DNA of 64,000 nt from contig NZ_LVJR01000023.1 in the NCBI RefSeq assembly GCF_001617365.1, positions 52,989 through 116,988 of the forward strand, given 5' to 3'. This document shows positions 1 through 9,081 of this stretch, one piece after another (position 1 is the first letter of the stretch; the number at the start of each line of letters is the position of its first letter). The notes beneath the pieces are model-generated. The model was not told where the DNA came from, ran no database searches, and was given only the letters and a program-made list of their open reading frames with translations. The position numbers were made by a program, and so were the translations under genes. The DNA comes from Rhodanobacter sp. FW104-R8 (GTDB lineage Bacteria > Pseudomonadota > Gammaproteobacteria > Xanthomonadales > Rhodanobacteraceae).

Positions 1-917
1 TTGACCCCCTCGAACAGGAAGGTCGACAGATACCGCTCGCCGGTATCCGGCAGCATCGCCAGCAGCACCGAGCCTTCGGGTGCCTCCGCGGCGACGTGCA
101 GCGCCGCGGCCAGCGTGGCGCCGGAGGAAATACCGGTGAAGATGCCTTCCTGCTGCGCCAGCACGCGCGAGGTATCGCGGGCCAGCACGTCGTCGACCGG
201 CACGATGCGGTCGACCACCTTGGGGTTCAGCACGGCCGGCACGAAGTCCGGCGTCCAGCCCTGGATCTTGTGCGGCTGCCATTCCTTGCCGGAGAGCAGC
301 GCCGCGCCGGTCGGCTCGCTGGCGATGACCTTCACTTCCGGCCGCGCCACTTTCAGCACTTCGCCCACGCCGGTGAGCGTGCCGCCGGTGCCCCAGCCGG
401 TGACGAAGTAGTCCAGCCGGCGGCCGGCGAAGTCGCGCAGGATCTCCGGCGCGGTGGTCTGCCGGTGATAGGCCGGGTTGGCCGGGTTCTCGAACTGGTT
501 GGTGAAGAACCAGCCGTGTTTTTGCGCCAGCTCCACCGCCTTCGCCACCATGCCGGTGCCGCGCGCGGCGCCTGGCGTGAGCACCACCCTGCCGCCGTAG
601 GCGCGGATCAGCTTGCGCCGCTCGAGCGAGAACGTGTCCGACATCACCGCCACGAACGGGTAGCCGCGCGCCGCGCAGATCGCCGCCAACGCCACGCCGG
701 TGTTGCCCGAGGTGGCCTCGATCACGGTCTGGCCGGGTTTCAGAACGCCGCGCTGTTCGGCGTCGAGGATGATCGCCAGGGCAAGCCGATCCTTCACCGA
801 GCCGGCGGGGTTGAACGCCTCCACCTTCACGTACAACTCGACGTGCTTCGGGGGGAGGCGATGGAGCCGGATGATCGGGGTATTGCCGATGGTGTCGAGG
901 ATGCTGTCGTGGATCAC
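1..917 (-). CDS. cysK: Cysteine synthase (O-acetylserine sulfhydrylase), 3' end outside window
   Basis: This PLP enzyme makes L-cysteine from O-acetylserine and sulfide in the cytoplasm, the last step of sulfate assimilation. The 305 codons visible show the PLP-lysine motif NPAGSVKDR near residue 35, the substrate loop TSGNTG near residue 65, the glycine-rich phosphate loop GTGGT near residue 175, and the late GISSGA motif. The start is GTG at 917, with a GGAG ribosome site about 8 nt upstream. The reading frame is open to the window edge, so only a few C-terminal residues are missing. It lies 69 bp downstream of cysG on the same strand, so the two may be co-transcribed. The CysK/CysM distinction is not certain from sequence alone. 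Confidence 0.93.
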   Translation of the reverse strand, partial: MIHDSILDTIGNTPIIRLHRLPPKHVELYVKVEAFNPAGSVKDRLALAIILDAEQRGVLKPGQTVIEATSGNTGVALAAICAARGYPFVAVMSDTFSLERRKLIRAYGGRVVLTPGAARGTGMVAKAVELAQKHGWFFTNQFENPANPAYHRQTTAPEILRDFAGRRLDYFVTGWGTGGTLTGVGEVLKVARPEVKVIASEPTGAALLSGKEWQPHKIQGWTPDFVPAVLNPKVVDRIVPVDDVLARDTSRVLAQQEGIFTGISSGATLAAALHVAAEAPEGSVLLAMLPDTGERYLSTFLFEGV

Positions 918-986
918 GGGAAGGCTCCGTTTGGCAGGGTGAAAAAGCGGTCGCGAAAGCATGCTCGCGCCCAGGTGAAACTACTG

Positions 987-2456
987 TCAGGCGCGGTGCA
1001 CCGCCGCCAGCACGTCGGTGGCGACCGGGGCGGCCGCGCGCGCGGGGCGGATGTCGCGTACCGCGGCACCCAGCGGCGGCGCCCCGAACCAGGCCAGCGA
1101 AGTGGCCAGCGATGCCACTTCGCCCAGGATCAGCAAGGCTGGTGAACGCACCCCGTGAACCACGGCCCGTTCGGCCAGGTTGGCCAGGGTGCCGGTGACC
1201 ACCCGCTGCTCCGGGCGCGAACCGTTCTCGACCAGGGCGAACGGCGTCGACGGGGCGCGGCCATGCCCGATCAGCCGGGCCTGCAGCTCGCCCAGCCCGG
1301 CCACGCCCATGTAGACGGCCAGGGTCTGCCGCTCCTGCGCCAACGCGGCCCAGTCCAGGCTGTCGTGCGAGGACTGGCAGTGCGCGGTGACGAAACGCAC
1401 CGACTGCGCGTGGTCGCGATGGGTCAGCGGAACGCCTGCATGGGCCGCGCAAGCCACCGCCGCGGTGATGCCGGGCACCACTTCATACGGAATGTCGTGC
1501 GCGCGCAGGAATTCCAGCTCCTCGCCGCCGCGGCCGAACACGAACGGGTCGCCGCCCTTCAGCCGCACCACCCGCTTCCCGGCCCGCGCATGCCGCAGTA
1601 GCAGCGCGTGGATGCCGTCCTGGGTGGTGTGGTGGTGGCCGGCCTGCTTGCCGACCTCGATCCGCTCGGCGTCGCGCCGGGCCAGTTCCAGCACCTCGGG
1701 GCTGACCAGCCGGTCATGCAGGATCACGTCCGCCTCGTTCAGCGCACGCAGCGCGCGCAGGGTCAGCAGGCCCGGATCGCCGGGGCCGGCGCCGACCAGC
1801 ACCACCGAGCCCGCCCGCGCGGGCGACGGCGCCGCCAGCGCCTGTTCGGCCGCCCGCCACGCCTCGTCCGGCCGGCCCTGGCGCAGCAGCGCGGCGACCG
1901 GGCCGGCGAACAGTGCCTCGTAGAAACCGCGCCGCGCCGCCGGCTGCGGATGGCGCAGGCGGATGCGCCGGCGCAGGCGCGCCGCCAGCGTGGCCAGCGC
2001 GCCCAGCGAATGGTCGAGCAGGGTTTCCAGCCGTTCGCGCAGCAGCCGTGCCAGCATCGGCGCCTCGCCGCCGCTGGAGATCGCGATGGTCAGCGGCGCG
2101 CGGTCCACCACCGCCGGCACGTGGAAGCTCGACAGCGCCGCGTCGTCGACCACGTTGACGAAGATCCGCCGCAATTCGGCGAAGGTGGCGATCAGCCGGT
2201 TCAGTTCGGCGTCGGAGGTGGCGGCCACCACCAGCCAGACCCGTTCCAGCCAGGCCTCGCGGAACGCATCGGGACGGTGGGCGATGCGCCCCGCCGCCGC
2301 CCAGCGCTGCAGTTGCGGCGTGAGCGTGGGCGCGTTCACCGTGACCTGCGCCTGCGCGCCGAGCAGGGCCGCCACCTTGCGCTCGGCCACCGCGCCGCCG
2401 CCCACCACCAGCACGGCGCGGCGGGACAGGTCGGCGAACAGGGGATAGAGCTTCAT
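987..2456 (-). CDS. cysG: Siroheme synthase CysG (trifunctional)
   Basis: This enzyme converts uroporphyrinogen III to siroheme, the prosthetic group of the sulfite reductase CysI encoded nearby. The 489-residue protein has an N-terminal precorrin-2 dehydrogenase/ferrochelatase half, with a nucleotide-binding GGG at residues 19-21 and VNVVDD near residue 104. The C-terminal half is a SAM-dependent methyltransferase ([12 protein letters not shown] and [15 protein letters not shown]). The ATG at 2456 gives the family N-terminus MKLYPLF; the longer in-frame start 39 bp upstream adds residues with no family match. It diverges from cysB across a 321-bp regulatory gap. Confidence 0.95.
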   Translation of the reverse strand: MKLYPLFADLSRRAVLVVGGGAVAERKVAALLGAQAQVTVNAPTLTPQLQRWAAAGRIAHRPDAFREAWLERVWLVVAATSDAELNRLIATFAELRRIFVNVVDDAALSSFHVPAVVDRAPLTIAISSGGEAPMLARLLRERLETLLDHSLGALATLAARLRRRIRLRHPQPAARRGFYEALFAGPVAALLRQGRPDEAWRAAEQALAAPSPARAGSVVLVGAGPGDPGLLTLRALRALNEADVILHDRLVSPEVLELARRDAERIEVGKQAGHHHTTQDGIHALLLRHARAGKRVVRLKGGDPFVFGRGGEELEFLRAHDIPYEVVPGITAAVACAAHAGVPLTHRDHAQSVRFVTAHCQSSHDSLDWAALAQERQTLAVYMGVAGLGELQARLIGHGRAPSTPFALVENGSRPEQRVVTGTLANLAERAVVHGVRSPALLILGEVASLATSLAWFGAPPLGAAVRDIRPARAAAPVATDVLAAVHRA

Positions 2457-2582
2457 TCGGGCGGAACCGCATCGCGCAAGGGAGGGCGAAGCCACGCTAC
2501 GCAGCCGTCACCGCCCCGGCAAATGATTTGCGCTTCCGCCGATATGCCGCCGCGTTATGACGCATGCCGGACCACGCCGCAC

Positions 2583-2611
2583 TTGACCATTCACCAAAAT
2601 AGACGTATAGA
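2583..2611 (+). promoter_or_regulatory. Predicted cysB promoter
   Basis: TTGACC at 2583-2588, a 17-bp spacer, then TATAGA at 2606-2611. This is a close match to a sigma70 promoter. It points at cysB, whose ATG is at 2778. Confidence 0.6.
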
Positions 2612-2616
2612 CGTCC
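2601..2616. promoter_or_regulatory. Tandem MetJ-box-like operator over the cysB promoter
   Basis: Two contiguous 8-mers, AGACGTAT (2601-2608) and AGACGTCC (2609-2616), each differ by one base from the MetJ box AGACGTCT. They have the back-to-back arrangement that MetJ dimers need. They overlap the -10 hexamer, so a bound protein should repress. Whether this organism has MetJ is unknown; another sulfur regulator could use the same sequence. Confidence 0.45.
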
Positions 2617-2777
2617 AATCATGACTCCCCTTTCCAACCAGAACGAACCCGCCCCCAACCCCTGGCCGGCCGCCTGCGCCCAGGCTCCATGCACGATGCC
2701 GGCTCGCGCCATGCGATGTATCCGTGTTCCGTCCGCGCCCCGATCCCACGATCCCGACCGCCCACGAGACCATCGCC

Positions 2778-3773
2778 ATGACGCTGACCCAATTACGTTA
2801 CCTCGTTGCCATCGCCGACTCCGGCCTCAACATCACGCTGGCCGCCGAGCGCGTCCACGCCACCCAGCCCGGCCTGAGCAAGCGGCTCAGGCAGCTTGAG
2901 GACGAGCTGGGCTTCCAGCTGTTCGTGCGCAAGGGCAAGAGCCTGGACGCGGTAACCCATGCCGGCCGCCACGTGCTCGAACGCGCCCGCACCATCCTCG
3001 CCGAGGCGGCCAACATCCGCTCGATCGCCGCCAATCTGCGCAACGAGGCGCACGGCGAGTTGCGCATCGCCACCACCCACACCCAGGCCCGCTTCGCCCT
3101 GCCCGCCGCGATCGGCGCGCTGAGCCAGAGCTATCCGCAGGTCAGCGTGCACCTGCAGCCGGGCCGCGACAGCGAAGTGCTGGCCCAGCTGGAGGCCGGC
3201 CGCGTCGACCTGGCGGTGATCAGCACGGCCGGCGCGCCGCCGGCCACGGGCATCGCGCTGCCGGCCTACCGCTGGCACCGGGTGATCGTGACGCCGCATG
3301 GGCATCCGCTGGGCGCGCGCGGGCAGCCGCCCACGCTCGACGAGCTGGCCGCCCTGCCGCTGGTCAGCTACGACTCCTCGCTGAAGGCCGACTCGTCGCT
3401 GAGGCGCGCGTTCGAGGCCGTCGACCTGCGCCCGCAGATCGCGATGACCGCCGGCGACGCCGACCTGATCAAGACCTACGTGCGCACCGGCCTGGGCGTC
3501 GGCGTGCTGGCCGAGATGGCGATGCTGGAAAGCGATACCGACCTGCACGCGCTGCCGGCCGACCATCTGTTCCCCCAGTGCACGACCTGGATCGTGCTGC
3601 GCCGCGAGAGCGTGCTGCGCGAATACGTGCTGGAGTTCATCTCGCAATTCGCGCCGCACCTGGACCGCCGCGACGTGGTGCGTGCGCTCGCCGCCGATAC
3701 CGTGCCGGCCGAGTGGTCGGCGGTGCCGCACTGGCGCGAGCGTTCGCCCGCGGCGCTGCCCGATGCGGCCTGA
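2778..3773 (+). CDS. cysB: LysR-type regulator CysB
   Basis: This is a transcriptional activator of sulfate-assimilation genes, responding to N-acetylserine in characterised relatives. The 331-residue protein has an N-terminal winged helix-turn-helix (MTLTQLRYLV, then TQPGLSKRLRQLEDELG). The effector domain carries the CysB signature IATTHTQARFALP near residue 100. The ATG at 2778 gives the standard N-terminus; the frame is open 54 bp further upstream but without family similarity. It sits between cysG and the cysJIH genes, its likely targets. A CysB-like paralogue such as Cbl cannot be fully excluded. Confidence 0.92.
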   Translation: MTLTQLRYLVAIADSGLNITLAAERVHATQPGLSKRLRQLEDELGFQLFVRKGKSLDAVTHAGRHVLERARTILAEAANIRSIAANLRNEAHGELRIATTHTQARFALPAAIGALSQSYPQVSVHLQPGRDSEVLAQLEAGRVDLAVISTAGAPPATGIALPAYRWHRVIVTPHGHPLGARGQPPTLDELAALPLVSYDSSLKADSSLRRAFEAVDLRPQIAMTAGDADLIKTYVRTGLGVGVLAEMAMLESDTDLHALPADHLFPQCTTWIVLRRESVLREYVLEFISQFAPHLDRRDVVRALAADTVPAEWSAVPHWRERSPAALPDAA

Positions 3774-3781
3774 AGCCTGAT

Positions 3782-3811
3782 CGGCATCCCGCCGCGCCGG
3801 ATGGGATGCCG
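3782..3811. terminator. Hairpin between convergent cysB and cysH
   Basis: A 9-bp perfect stem (cggcatccc/gggatgccg) with a 12-nt loop lies in the 58-bp gap between convergent genes. There is no T-run, so it is a weak or Rho-assisted bidirectional terminator at best. Confidence 0.4.
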
Positions 3812-3831
3812 GCGGGTTCGGGGCGGCGAGC

Positions 3832-4554
3832 CTACGCGAGGCTGTGCAGTCCGCATTCGCGCTTGAGCCCGAAGAAACGGGTGTCCTCGACGTCCATGCC
3901 CGGCTCCCAGCGATGGCTGGTGTGGCTGTCGCCGATCGAGACGTAGCCCTGCTGCCACAGCGGGTGGTAGGGCAGGCCGTGGCGCGCGAGGTACTGGCCG
4001 ATGTCGCGATCGCTCCAGTCGGCCAGCGGGTGGAATTTCCAGCGGCCGTTGCGGATCCCGGCGAACTCGATCGCCGCCCGACTCCTCGATTGCCCGCGGC
4101 GCAGGCCGGCGAACCAACCCACCGCGTGCAGGTCGGCCAGCGCGCGCTGCATCGGCTCGACCTTGCGCAGCCGGTTGTAGCGGTCGAGCCCGGCCACGCC
4201 CTGCTCCCACAGCCGCCCGTGGCGCGCCTCCATCCAGGCGGGGCTGAGCGGCGAGCTGTACACCTTGAGGTTCAGCCCGAGCCGCTCGGTCAACTCGTCG
4301 ACGAAGCGATACGTCTCGGGAAACAGGTAGCCGGTGTCGATCAGCACCACCGGCAGCTGCGGCCGCTGCCGCGTCACCAGGTGCAGCGAGACCGCCGACT
4401 GCGCGCCGAAGCTGGACGACAGCACGTGCTCGCCGGCGACGTTTTCCAGCGCCCACGCCACCCGGCGTTCGGCATCGAGCCGGGACAGCACGGCGTTCAA
4501 TTCGGCCAGCGCCCGCGGCTCGTGCGGCGCCTGCTCGAGCAGCGCCGCGCTCAC
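3832..4554 (-). CDS. cysH: Phosphoadenylyl-sulfate (PAPS) reductase CysH
   Basis: It reduces PAPS to sulfite with thioredoxin electrons. The 240-residue protein has the ATP-pyrophosphatase-like SSSFGAQ loop near residue 46 and ends with the catalytic KRECGLH motif (Cys234). The CC...CxxC iron-sulfur ligands of APS reductases are absent, so the enterobacterial PAPS-type reaction is expected. The start is GTG at 4554 and overlaps the cysI stop by 4 bp (GTGA), indicating translational coupling and an order cysJ>cysI>cysH. No cysDN/cysC for PAPS synthesis lies in the window. Confidence 0.94.
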   Translation of the reverse strand: MSAALLEQAPHEPRALAELNAVLSRLDAERRVAWALENVAGEHVLSSSFGAQSAVSLHLVTRQRPQLPVVLIDTGYLFPETYRFVDELTERLGLNLKVYSSPLSPAWMEARHGRLWEQGVAGLDRYNRLRKVEPMQRALADLHAVGWFAGLRRGQSRSRAAIEFAGIRNGRWKFHPLADWSDRDIGQYLARHGLPYHPLWQQGYVSIGDSHTSHRWEPGMDVEDTRFFGLKRECGLHSLA

Positions 4555-6248
4555 GCGACCAGCTCCGCCGGAATGCGCCGCGACGGCAGCGGCGCGAGGA
4601 TGCCGGCGCGCAGCAGGAAATCGCCGAAGCCCTCGCCGTCCGTGCGCTCGGCGGCGTAGCGCGCGAACAGCGGATCGAGTGCGGCGAGGATCGCCGCCTC
4701 GTCCACGTTCTCGCGGTAGACCTGGTTCAGCCGCTGGCCGCTGAAGTCGGCGCCCAGGCGCAGGTCGTAGCGCCCCGGCCCGCGCCCGACCAGGGCGATC
4801 TCGCCGAGGTACGGCCGCGAGCAGCCGTTCGGGCAGCCGGACAGGCGCAGCAGGATCGGCGCGTCGGCGAGGCCGTGATGGTCGAGCCGCGCCTCCAGTT
4901 TCGGCAGCAGCGCCGGCAGGTAGCGTTCGCTCTCGGCCATCGCCAGGCCGCAGGTGGGCAGTGCCACGCAGGCGATCGCGTGGCGGCGGATCGCGCTCTG
5001 CCGGCGGTAGCCGTCCAGACCGTGCTCGCGCACGATCGCGTCGATGCGCTCGCGCTCGCCCGCCGCGACGTTGGCCACGATCACGTTCTGGTTGCAGGTC
5101 AGGCGGAAGTCACCGGCATGCGCCTTCGCCAGCTCGCGCAGGCCGGTGAGCCAGCGCCGTTCGCCGGTGTCGGCGAGCCGGCCGGATTCGATATGCAGGG
5201 TAAGATGCCAGCGGCCGTCGCCGCCCTCGACCCAGCCGTAACGGTCGCCGTTGTGTTCGAAGCGGTACGCGCGCGGCGCGGCAAGCGCGTACCCAAGGCG
5301 CGATTCCAGTTCGGCCTTGAACGCGTCCAGGCCGTGCCGGTCGAGCGTGTACTTCAGCCGCGCGTGCTTGCGTTCGGCACGGTCGCCCCAGTCGCGCTGC
5401 ACGCCGATCGCCGCCTCGGCCACGCCGAACAATTGTTCAGGCGTGACGAAGCCGATCACGCTGGCCAGCCGCGGATAAGTGGTGGCGTCGCCATGGGTCG
5501 CGCCCATGCCGCCGCCGACGGCGATGTTGAAGCCGCGCAGCACGCCCTGCTCGGCGATCGCGATCAGGCCCAGGTCCTGGGCGAACACGTCGATGTCGTT
5601 GAGCGGAGGGATCGCCAGGCCGATCTTGAACTTGCGCGGCAGATAGGTGGCGCCGTACAGCGGTTCATGCTCTTCCACGGGGCGAGCGCCGCCATGCAGC
5701 TTCTCGCCGTCCAGCCAGATCTCGTGATAGGCGTGCGTCTTCGGCGCCAGTTCGGCGGAGAGCCGCGTCGCCCAGGCATACGCCTCGGCGTGCGCGGCCG
5801 ATTCCACCGGATTCGCCGTGCTGACCACGTTGCGCACCACGTCGCCGCAGGCGGCGATGGTGGTGGCCAGCGCCTCGTGGATCGCCGCGATGGTCGGCTT
5901 CAGCCGGCGCTTGATGATGCCGTGCCACTGGAAGGTCTGCCGCGTGGTGATGCGCAGCGTGCCGTTGGCATGCTCGCGGGCGATGCGGTCGAACACCAGC
6001 CACTGCGCCGGCGTCACCACGCCGCCAGGCAGGCGCGCGCGCAGCATGAACGAGTACGCCGGCTCCAGCTTCTGCCGGCGGCGCTCCTCGCGCAGGTCGC
6101 GGTCGTCCTGCTGGTAGCTGCCGTGGAACTTCAGCAGCTTGGTGTCGTCGTCGCCGATCGCGCCGGTGACCGGGTCGGCCAGCCCTTCGGCGATGGTGCC
6201 GCGCAGATGGCGGCTGGCCGCCTTGATATGTTCGAGCTGAGAGGTCAT
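4551..6248 (-). CDS. cysI: Sulfite reductase hemoprotein beta subunit CysI
   Basis: This siroheme/4Fe-4S subunit of NADPH sulfite reductase performs the six-electron reduction of sulfite to sulfide. It has 565 residues, the usual length. The cluster ligands appear as C-x5-C (CVALPTC) and C-x3-C (CPNGC) in the last third. The substrate-binding arginine region [11 protein letters not shown] lies near residue 98. It is downstream of cysJ with a 79-bp gap that contains one unit of the dispersed paired-hairpin repeat, in antisense orientation. The ATG at 6248 has only a weak purine stretch upstream. Confidence 0.96.
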   Translation of the reverse strand: MTSQLEHIKAASRHLRGTIAEGLADPVTGAIGDDDTKLLKFHGSYQQDDRDLREERRRQKLEPAYSFMLRARLPGGVVTPAQWLVFDRIAREHANGTLRITTRQTFQWHGIIKRRLKPTIAAIHEALATTIAACGDVVRNVVSTANPVESAAHAEAYAWATRLSAELAPKTHAYHEIWLDGEKLHGGARPVEEHEPLYGATYLPRKFKIGLAIPPLNDIDVFAQDLGLIAIAEQGVLRGFNIAVGGGMGATHGDATTYPRLASVIGFVTPEQLFGVAEAAIGVQRDWGDRAERKHARLKYTLDRHGLDAFKAELESRLGYALAAPRAYRFEHNGDRYGWVEGGDGRWHLTLHIESGRLADTGERRWLTGLRELAKAHAGDFRLTCNQNVIVANVAAGERERIDAIVREHGLDGYRRQSAIRRHAIACVALPTCGLAMAESERYLPALLPKLEARLDHHGLADAPILLRLSGCPNGCSRPYLGEIALVGRGPGRYDLRLGADFSGQRLNQVYRENVDEAAILAALDPLFARYAAERTDGEGFGDFLLRAGILAPLPSRRIPAELVA

Positions 6249-6261
6249 GGGGTGCTTTTCT

Positions 6262-6317
6262 GAAGAGTGCGGCCATGGATGGCCGCTTCTTGACTCTCGC
6301 GTTCACGGATGAGCGCA
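6262..6317 (+). repeat. Paired-hairpin repeat unit A (cysJ/cysI gap, antisense)
   Basis: Read on the plus strand, hairpin 1 is gcggcc-ATGGAT-ggccgc at 6269-6286. After a 12-nt spacer, hairpin 2 is gcgttc-ACGGAT-gagcgc at 6299-6316. Both loops are 6-nt ANGGAN sequences. The flanking genes are on the minus strand, so their mRNA carries the complement, without GGA loops. It belongs to a seven-unit family in this window. Confidence 0.85.
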
Positions 6318-6327
6318 GAAATAAATC

Positions 6328-8127
6328 TCAGTACACGTCGCGGGCGTAGCGGCCCTGTTGCAGGAGATCGCCGAGCCAGGCCTGCGCCTCCTCGGCGGAA
6401 CGGTGGCCGTGGGCGGCGATCACGTCGACCAGCGCGGCATGCACGTCGCGGGCCATGTGCGTGGAGTCGCCGCAGACGTAGACATGCGCGCCGCCCTGCA
6501 GCCACGCGTACAGCTCGGCGCCACGCTCGCGCAAGCGCTGCTGGACGTAGGTTTTTTGCTCGGAGTCGCGGGAAAACGCCAGGTCGAGCCGATGCAGCGA
6601 ACCGTCCTGCAGCGCCTGCTGCCACTCCACCTGGTAGAGGAAGTCGCTGGCGAAGTGGCGGTTGCCGAAGAACAGCCAGTTGCGGCCCGCGGCGCCGCTT
6701 TCGCGCCGCTCCTGCACGAACGCGCGGAACGGCGCCACGCCGGTGCCGGGGCCGATCATGATGATGTCGCGCGAGCCGTCGGCCGGCAGGCGGAAACGCT
6801 CGTTCGGCTCGATGAACACCGGCAGCCTGCCGTCCTCGGCGGCCGCGGCGAGGAACGAGGAGGCCGCGCCCCAGTGCGTGCTGCCGTGCGCCTCGTAATC
6901 GACCACGGCCAGGGTCAGGTGCACCTCCTCGCCCACCGCCTTCGCACTGGAGGCGATCGAATACAGCCGCGGCGCCAGCGGCCGCAGCGCGGACAGCAGC
7001 GCCTCGGGCTGCCAGGCGGCCGGGTAGCGGCGCAGCAAGTCGATCGGCTGGTCGCCGGCGAGCACCGCCGCCAGCTGCGCCGACCGCTCCGGCTGCAGCA
7101 GCCCGGCCAGTTCGTCATGGCCGCCGGCGGTCGCCAGCGCGGCGATGAAGCCGCGATGGAGCCGGGTGATCTCGCGCTCGCCCTCCAGCCATTGCCGCAA
7201 CGGCAACGCGCGGCCCTGGTGGCTCACCTCGACCGTGCCATCGAGCTGCAGCACCTCCAGCCACTGCGCCACCAGCGCGGGCGGATTGCGCGGCCACACG
7301 CCCAGCGCGTCGCCGGGCTGGTAGCGCAGGCCGGAGCCTTCCAGCGACAGCTCGACATGCCGCACGTCGCGCGCACTGCCGCGCGCCACGATGCGCTGGT
7401 TGGCCAGCACCGCGGCCTGGAACGGCTGCTCGCGCGACCAGGCGCTGCGGCTGGGCACGACGTGCAGCGGGGTCGCCCGCACCGGTGCGCCGGCCTGCCG
7501 CAGCCGCTCCCGCGCCTGTTCCAGCGCCTGCTCCACCCACGGCCCGGCCACCGCCTCGAGTTCCACGTCCGCCTCGCCGAAGGCGGCGATGCGGCTACCG
7601 CCCAGCTCGGCCAGCCGCGCGTCGAGCTGGCGCCCGATCGTGCAGAACTGCGGGTAGCTCGAATCGCCCAGCCCCAGCACGGCGAACTGCAGCGCCGGCA
7701 GCTTCGGGGCGCGCTTGCCGCTGATGAACTCGAACAGGCCGCGCGCGTCGTCCGGCGGTTCGCCGTCGCCCTGGGTGCTGATCACCACGAGCAGGTGGCG
7801 TTCCTGCGCCAGCTCGCGCTGCGGGTAGGCATCGGCGCGCAGCAGCCGCACCGGCAGGCCGGCCGCCTCGCCCCGGCTGGCCAGCTGCTCGGCGATGCGC
7901 TTCGCGTTGCCGGTCTGGCTGCCGTAGACGATGCTCAGCCGCTCGGCGGTCCGCCCGGCGACCGCGACGGGGATGTCCTGCGGCGCCTGCGCCGCCTGCG
8001 CCGCGCTCCACGCGGCGATCCAGTACAGCTGGGCCGCCGTCAGGCTCTCCAGCTCGCGGATCAGCCTGGTCAGCTTTTCGGCATCCAGGCTCGGCGCTGG
8101 AAGGTTCGGCACGGCGACGGTATTCAC
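6328..8127 (-). CDS. cysJ: Sulfite reductase flavoprotein alpha subunit CysJ
   Basis: It passes electrons from NADPH through FAD and FMN to CysI. The 599-residue protein has an N-terminal flavodoxin domain (SIVYGSQTGNAKRIAEQ near residue 68), then a FAD domain with RLYSIASS. The C-terminal NADPH domain has MIGPGTGVAPFRAF and ends in DVY, as in the family. The start is GTG at 8127, preceded by GGAG about 9 nt upstream. A 12-bp palindrome lies 12 nt upstream of the start, where a bound protein would block the leader. It is first gene of cysJ-cysI-cysH and diverges from a TSUP exporter. Confidence 0.95.
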   Translation of the reverse strand: MNTVAVPNLPAPSLDAEKLTRLIRELESLTAAQLYWIAAWSAAQAAQAPQDIPVAVAGRTAERLSIVYGSQTGNAKRIAEQLASRGEAAGLPVRLLRADAYPQRELAQERHLLVVISTQGDGEPPDDARGLFEFISGKRAPKLPALQFAVLGLGDSSYPQFCTIGRQLDARLAELGGSRIAAFGEADVELEAVAGPWVEQALEQARERLRQAGAPVRATPLHVVPSRSAWSREQPFQAAVLANQRIVARGSARDVRHVELSLEGSGLRYQPGDALGVWPRNPPALVAQWLEVLQLDGTVEVSHQGRALPLRQWLEGEREITRLHRGFIAALATAGGHDELAGLLQPERSAQLAAVLAGDQPIDLLRRYPAAWQPEALLSALRPLAPRLYSIASSAKAVGEEVHLTLAVVDYEAHGSTHWGAASSFLAAAAEDGRLPVFIEPNERFRLPADGSRDIIMIGPGTGVAPFRAFVQERRESGAAGRNWLFFGNRHFASDFLYQVEWQQALQDGSLHRLDLAFSRDSEQKTYVQQRLRERGAELYAWLQGGAHVYVCGDSTHMARDVHAALVDVIAAHGHRSAEEAQAWLGDLLQQGRYARDVY

Positions 8128-8138
8128 GATGACTCCAT

Positions 8139-8150
8139 TTGGACGTCCAA
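8139..8150. promoter_or_regulatory. 12-bp perfect palindrome upstream of cysJ
   Basis: TTGGACGTCCAA is a perfect inverted repeat located 12-23 nt upstream of the cysJ start. It shares the core GACGTCCAA with the operator in front of cysB (2610-2618). The second occurrence in the same pathway supports a common sulfur regulator. Confidence 0.5.
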
Positions 8151-8282
8151 ACTCTCGATGTGAAAAATATTTTCCGGACGCCCTTCTTGGAAAGGATGTG
8201 TCGGCATGTGCATATGCCGAGAGCTTATTTCCGCGCCATGAGGCCGCTTCCGATACTTGCTACACTTTTGCATCGCGCACGG

Positions 8283-9047
8283 ATGTCTCCTGCCATGCCT
8301 CCGCTTTCCGAATTCCTCACCTTCGCTGCCGTGGGCGCGTTCGCCCAACTGGTCGACGGCGCGCTGGGCATGGCTTACGGCGTCGTCTCCGCGGCGATGC
8401 TGCTTGGGCTGGGGTTGCCGCCGGCCGTGGCCAGCGCCAGCGTGCACTACGCCGAGACCTTCACCTGCGGCGCCTCCGGCCTCAGCCATCTGGCGGCCGG
8501 CAACGTGCGGCGGCGGCTGTTCTGGACGCTGGCCATCCCCGGCGTGATCGGCGCCGTGATCGGTGTCTACGTGGTCACCCATGTCCCTGCAAGCTGGATG
8601 CGGCTGCTGCTCACCCCCTACATGCTTGGCATGGGCGTGTTCCTGCTGCGGCGGGCGACCCGGGGCGACCGCAGCCATGACGACGTGGTGCCGCGCGCGG
8701 CCCGCCCGCTGGGGCTGGTGGCCGGTTTCGCCGATGCCGTGGCCGGCGGCGGCTGGAGCGCCCTGACCGTGACCACCCTGGTCGCCCGCGGCGCCACGCC
8801 GCGCACGGTGATCGGCACCGTGCACCTGGCCAAGTGCGTGGTCAGCGCCGCCGCCAGCGTCAGCTTCCTGCTGCACGTCGGCGCCACCAACGGCGTGGCC
8901 GTGCTCGGCCTGATCGTCGGGGGCGTGACCGCCGCGCCGCTGGGCGCCCTGCTCGTCCGGCACATGCCGGCACGGGCCGCGACGTTGCTGGCCGCCACCG
9001 CGGTGCTGGTGCTGGGGCTCAACACCGTGGTGAAGGCGCTGCACTGA
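8283..9047 (+). CDS. TSUP (TauE/SafE) family membrane permease
   Basis: This is an integral membrane protein of the sulfite/organosulfur exporter family, predicted at 254 residues. It has about seven or eight hydrophobic segments arranged as two related halves, for example around AAMLLGLGLPPAVASASVHYAE and GLVAGFADAVAGGGWSALTV. The start is uncertain: ATG 8283 or 8295 both give the family-like N-terminus, while an open frame extends to 8139 through the cysJ operator. It diverges from cysJ, so export of sulfite or a related sulfur compound is likely, but the substrate is inferred from context only. Confidence 0.8.
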   Translation: MSPAMPPLSEFLTFAAVGAFAQLVDGALGMAYGVVSAAMLLGLGLPPAVASASVHYAETFTCGASGLSHLAAGNVRRRLFWTLAIPGVIGAVIGVYVVTHVPASWMRLLLTPYMLGMGVFLLRRATRGDRSHDDVVPRAARPLGLVAGFADAVAGGGWSALTVTTLVARGATPRTVIGTVHLAKCVVSAAASVSFLLHVGATNGVAVLGLIVGGVTAAPLGALLVRHMPARAATLLAATAVLVLGLNTVVKALH

Positions 9048-9081
9048 CATCGCCCCTGCCGGTCGCCGCTACAATGCGCGC

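Larger units (their letters stand above)
2457..2777. other. Divergent cysG/cysB intergenic region
   Basis: This 321-bp gap separates divergently transcribed cysG and cysB. No credible gene is seen; the short open frames here lack family-like sequence. It holds a good plus-strand sigma70-type promoter at 2583-2611 and a tandem AGACGT-type operator overlapping its -10 region. This leaves a leader of about 160 nt before cysB. No clear promoter for cysG was found on the minus strand. Confidence 0.7.

Noticed and set aside
2621..2899. Small ORF (92 codons) overlapping the start of cysB
   Set aside because: Different frame from cysB, Pro/Arg-rich, no ribosome site; ATG 2621 just follows the operator by chance.
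8124..9050. Minus-strand ORF of 308 codons antisense to the TSUP gene
   Set aside because: His/Gly/Gln-rich shadow; the plus strand encodes clear membrane helices.
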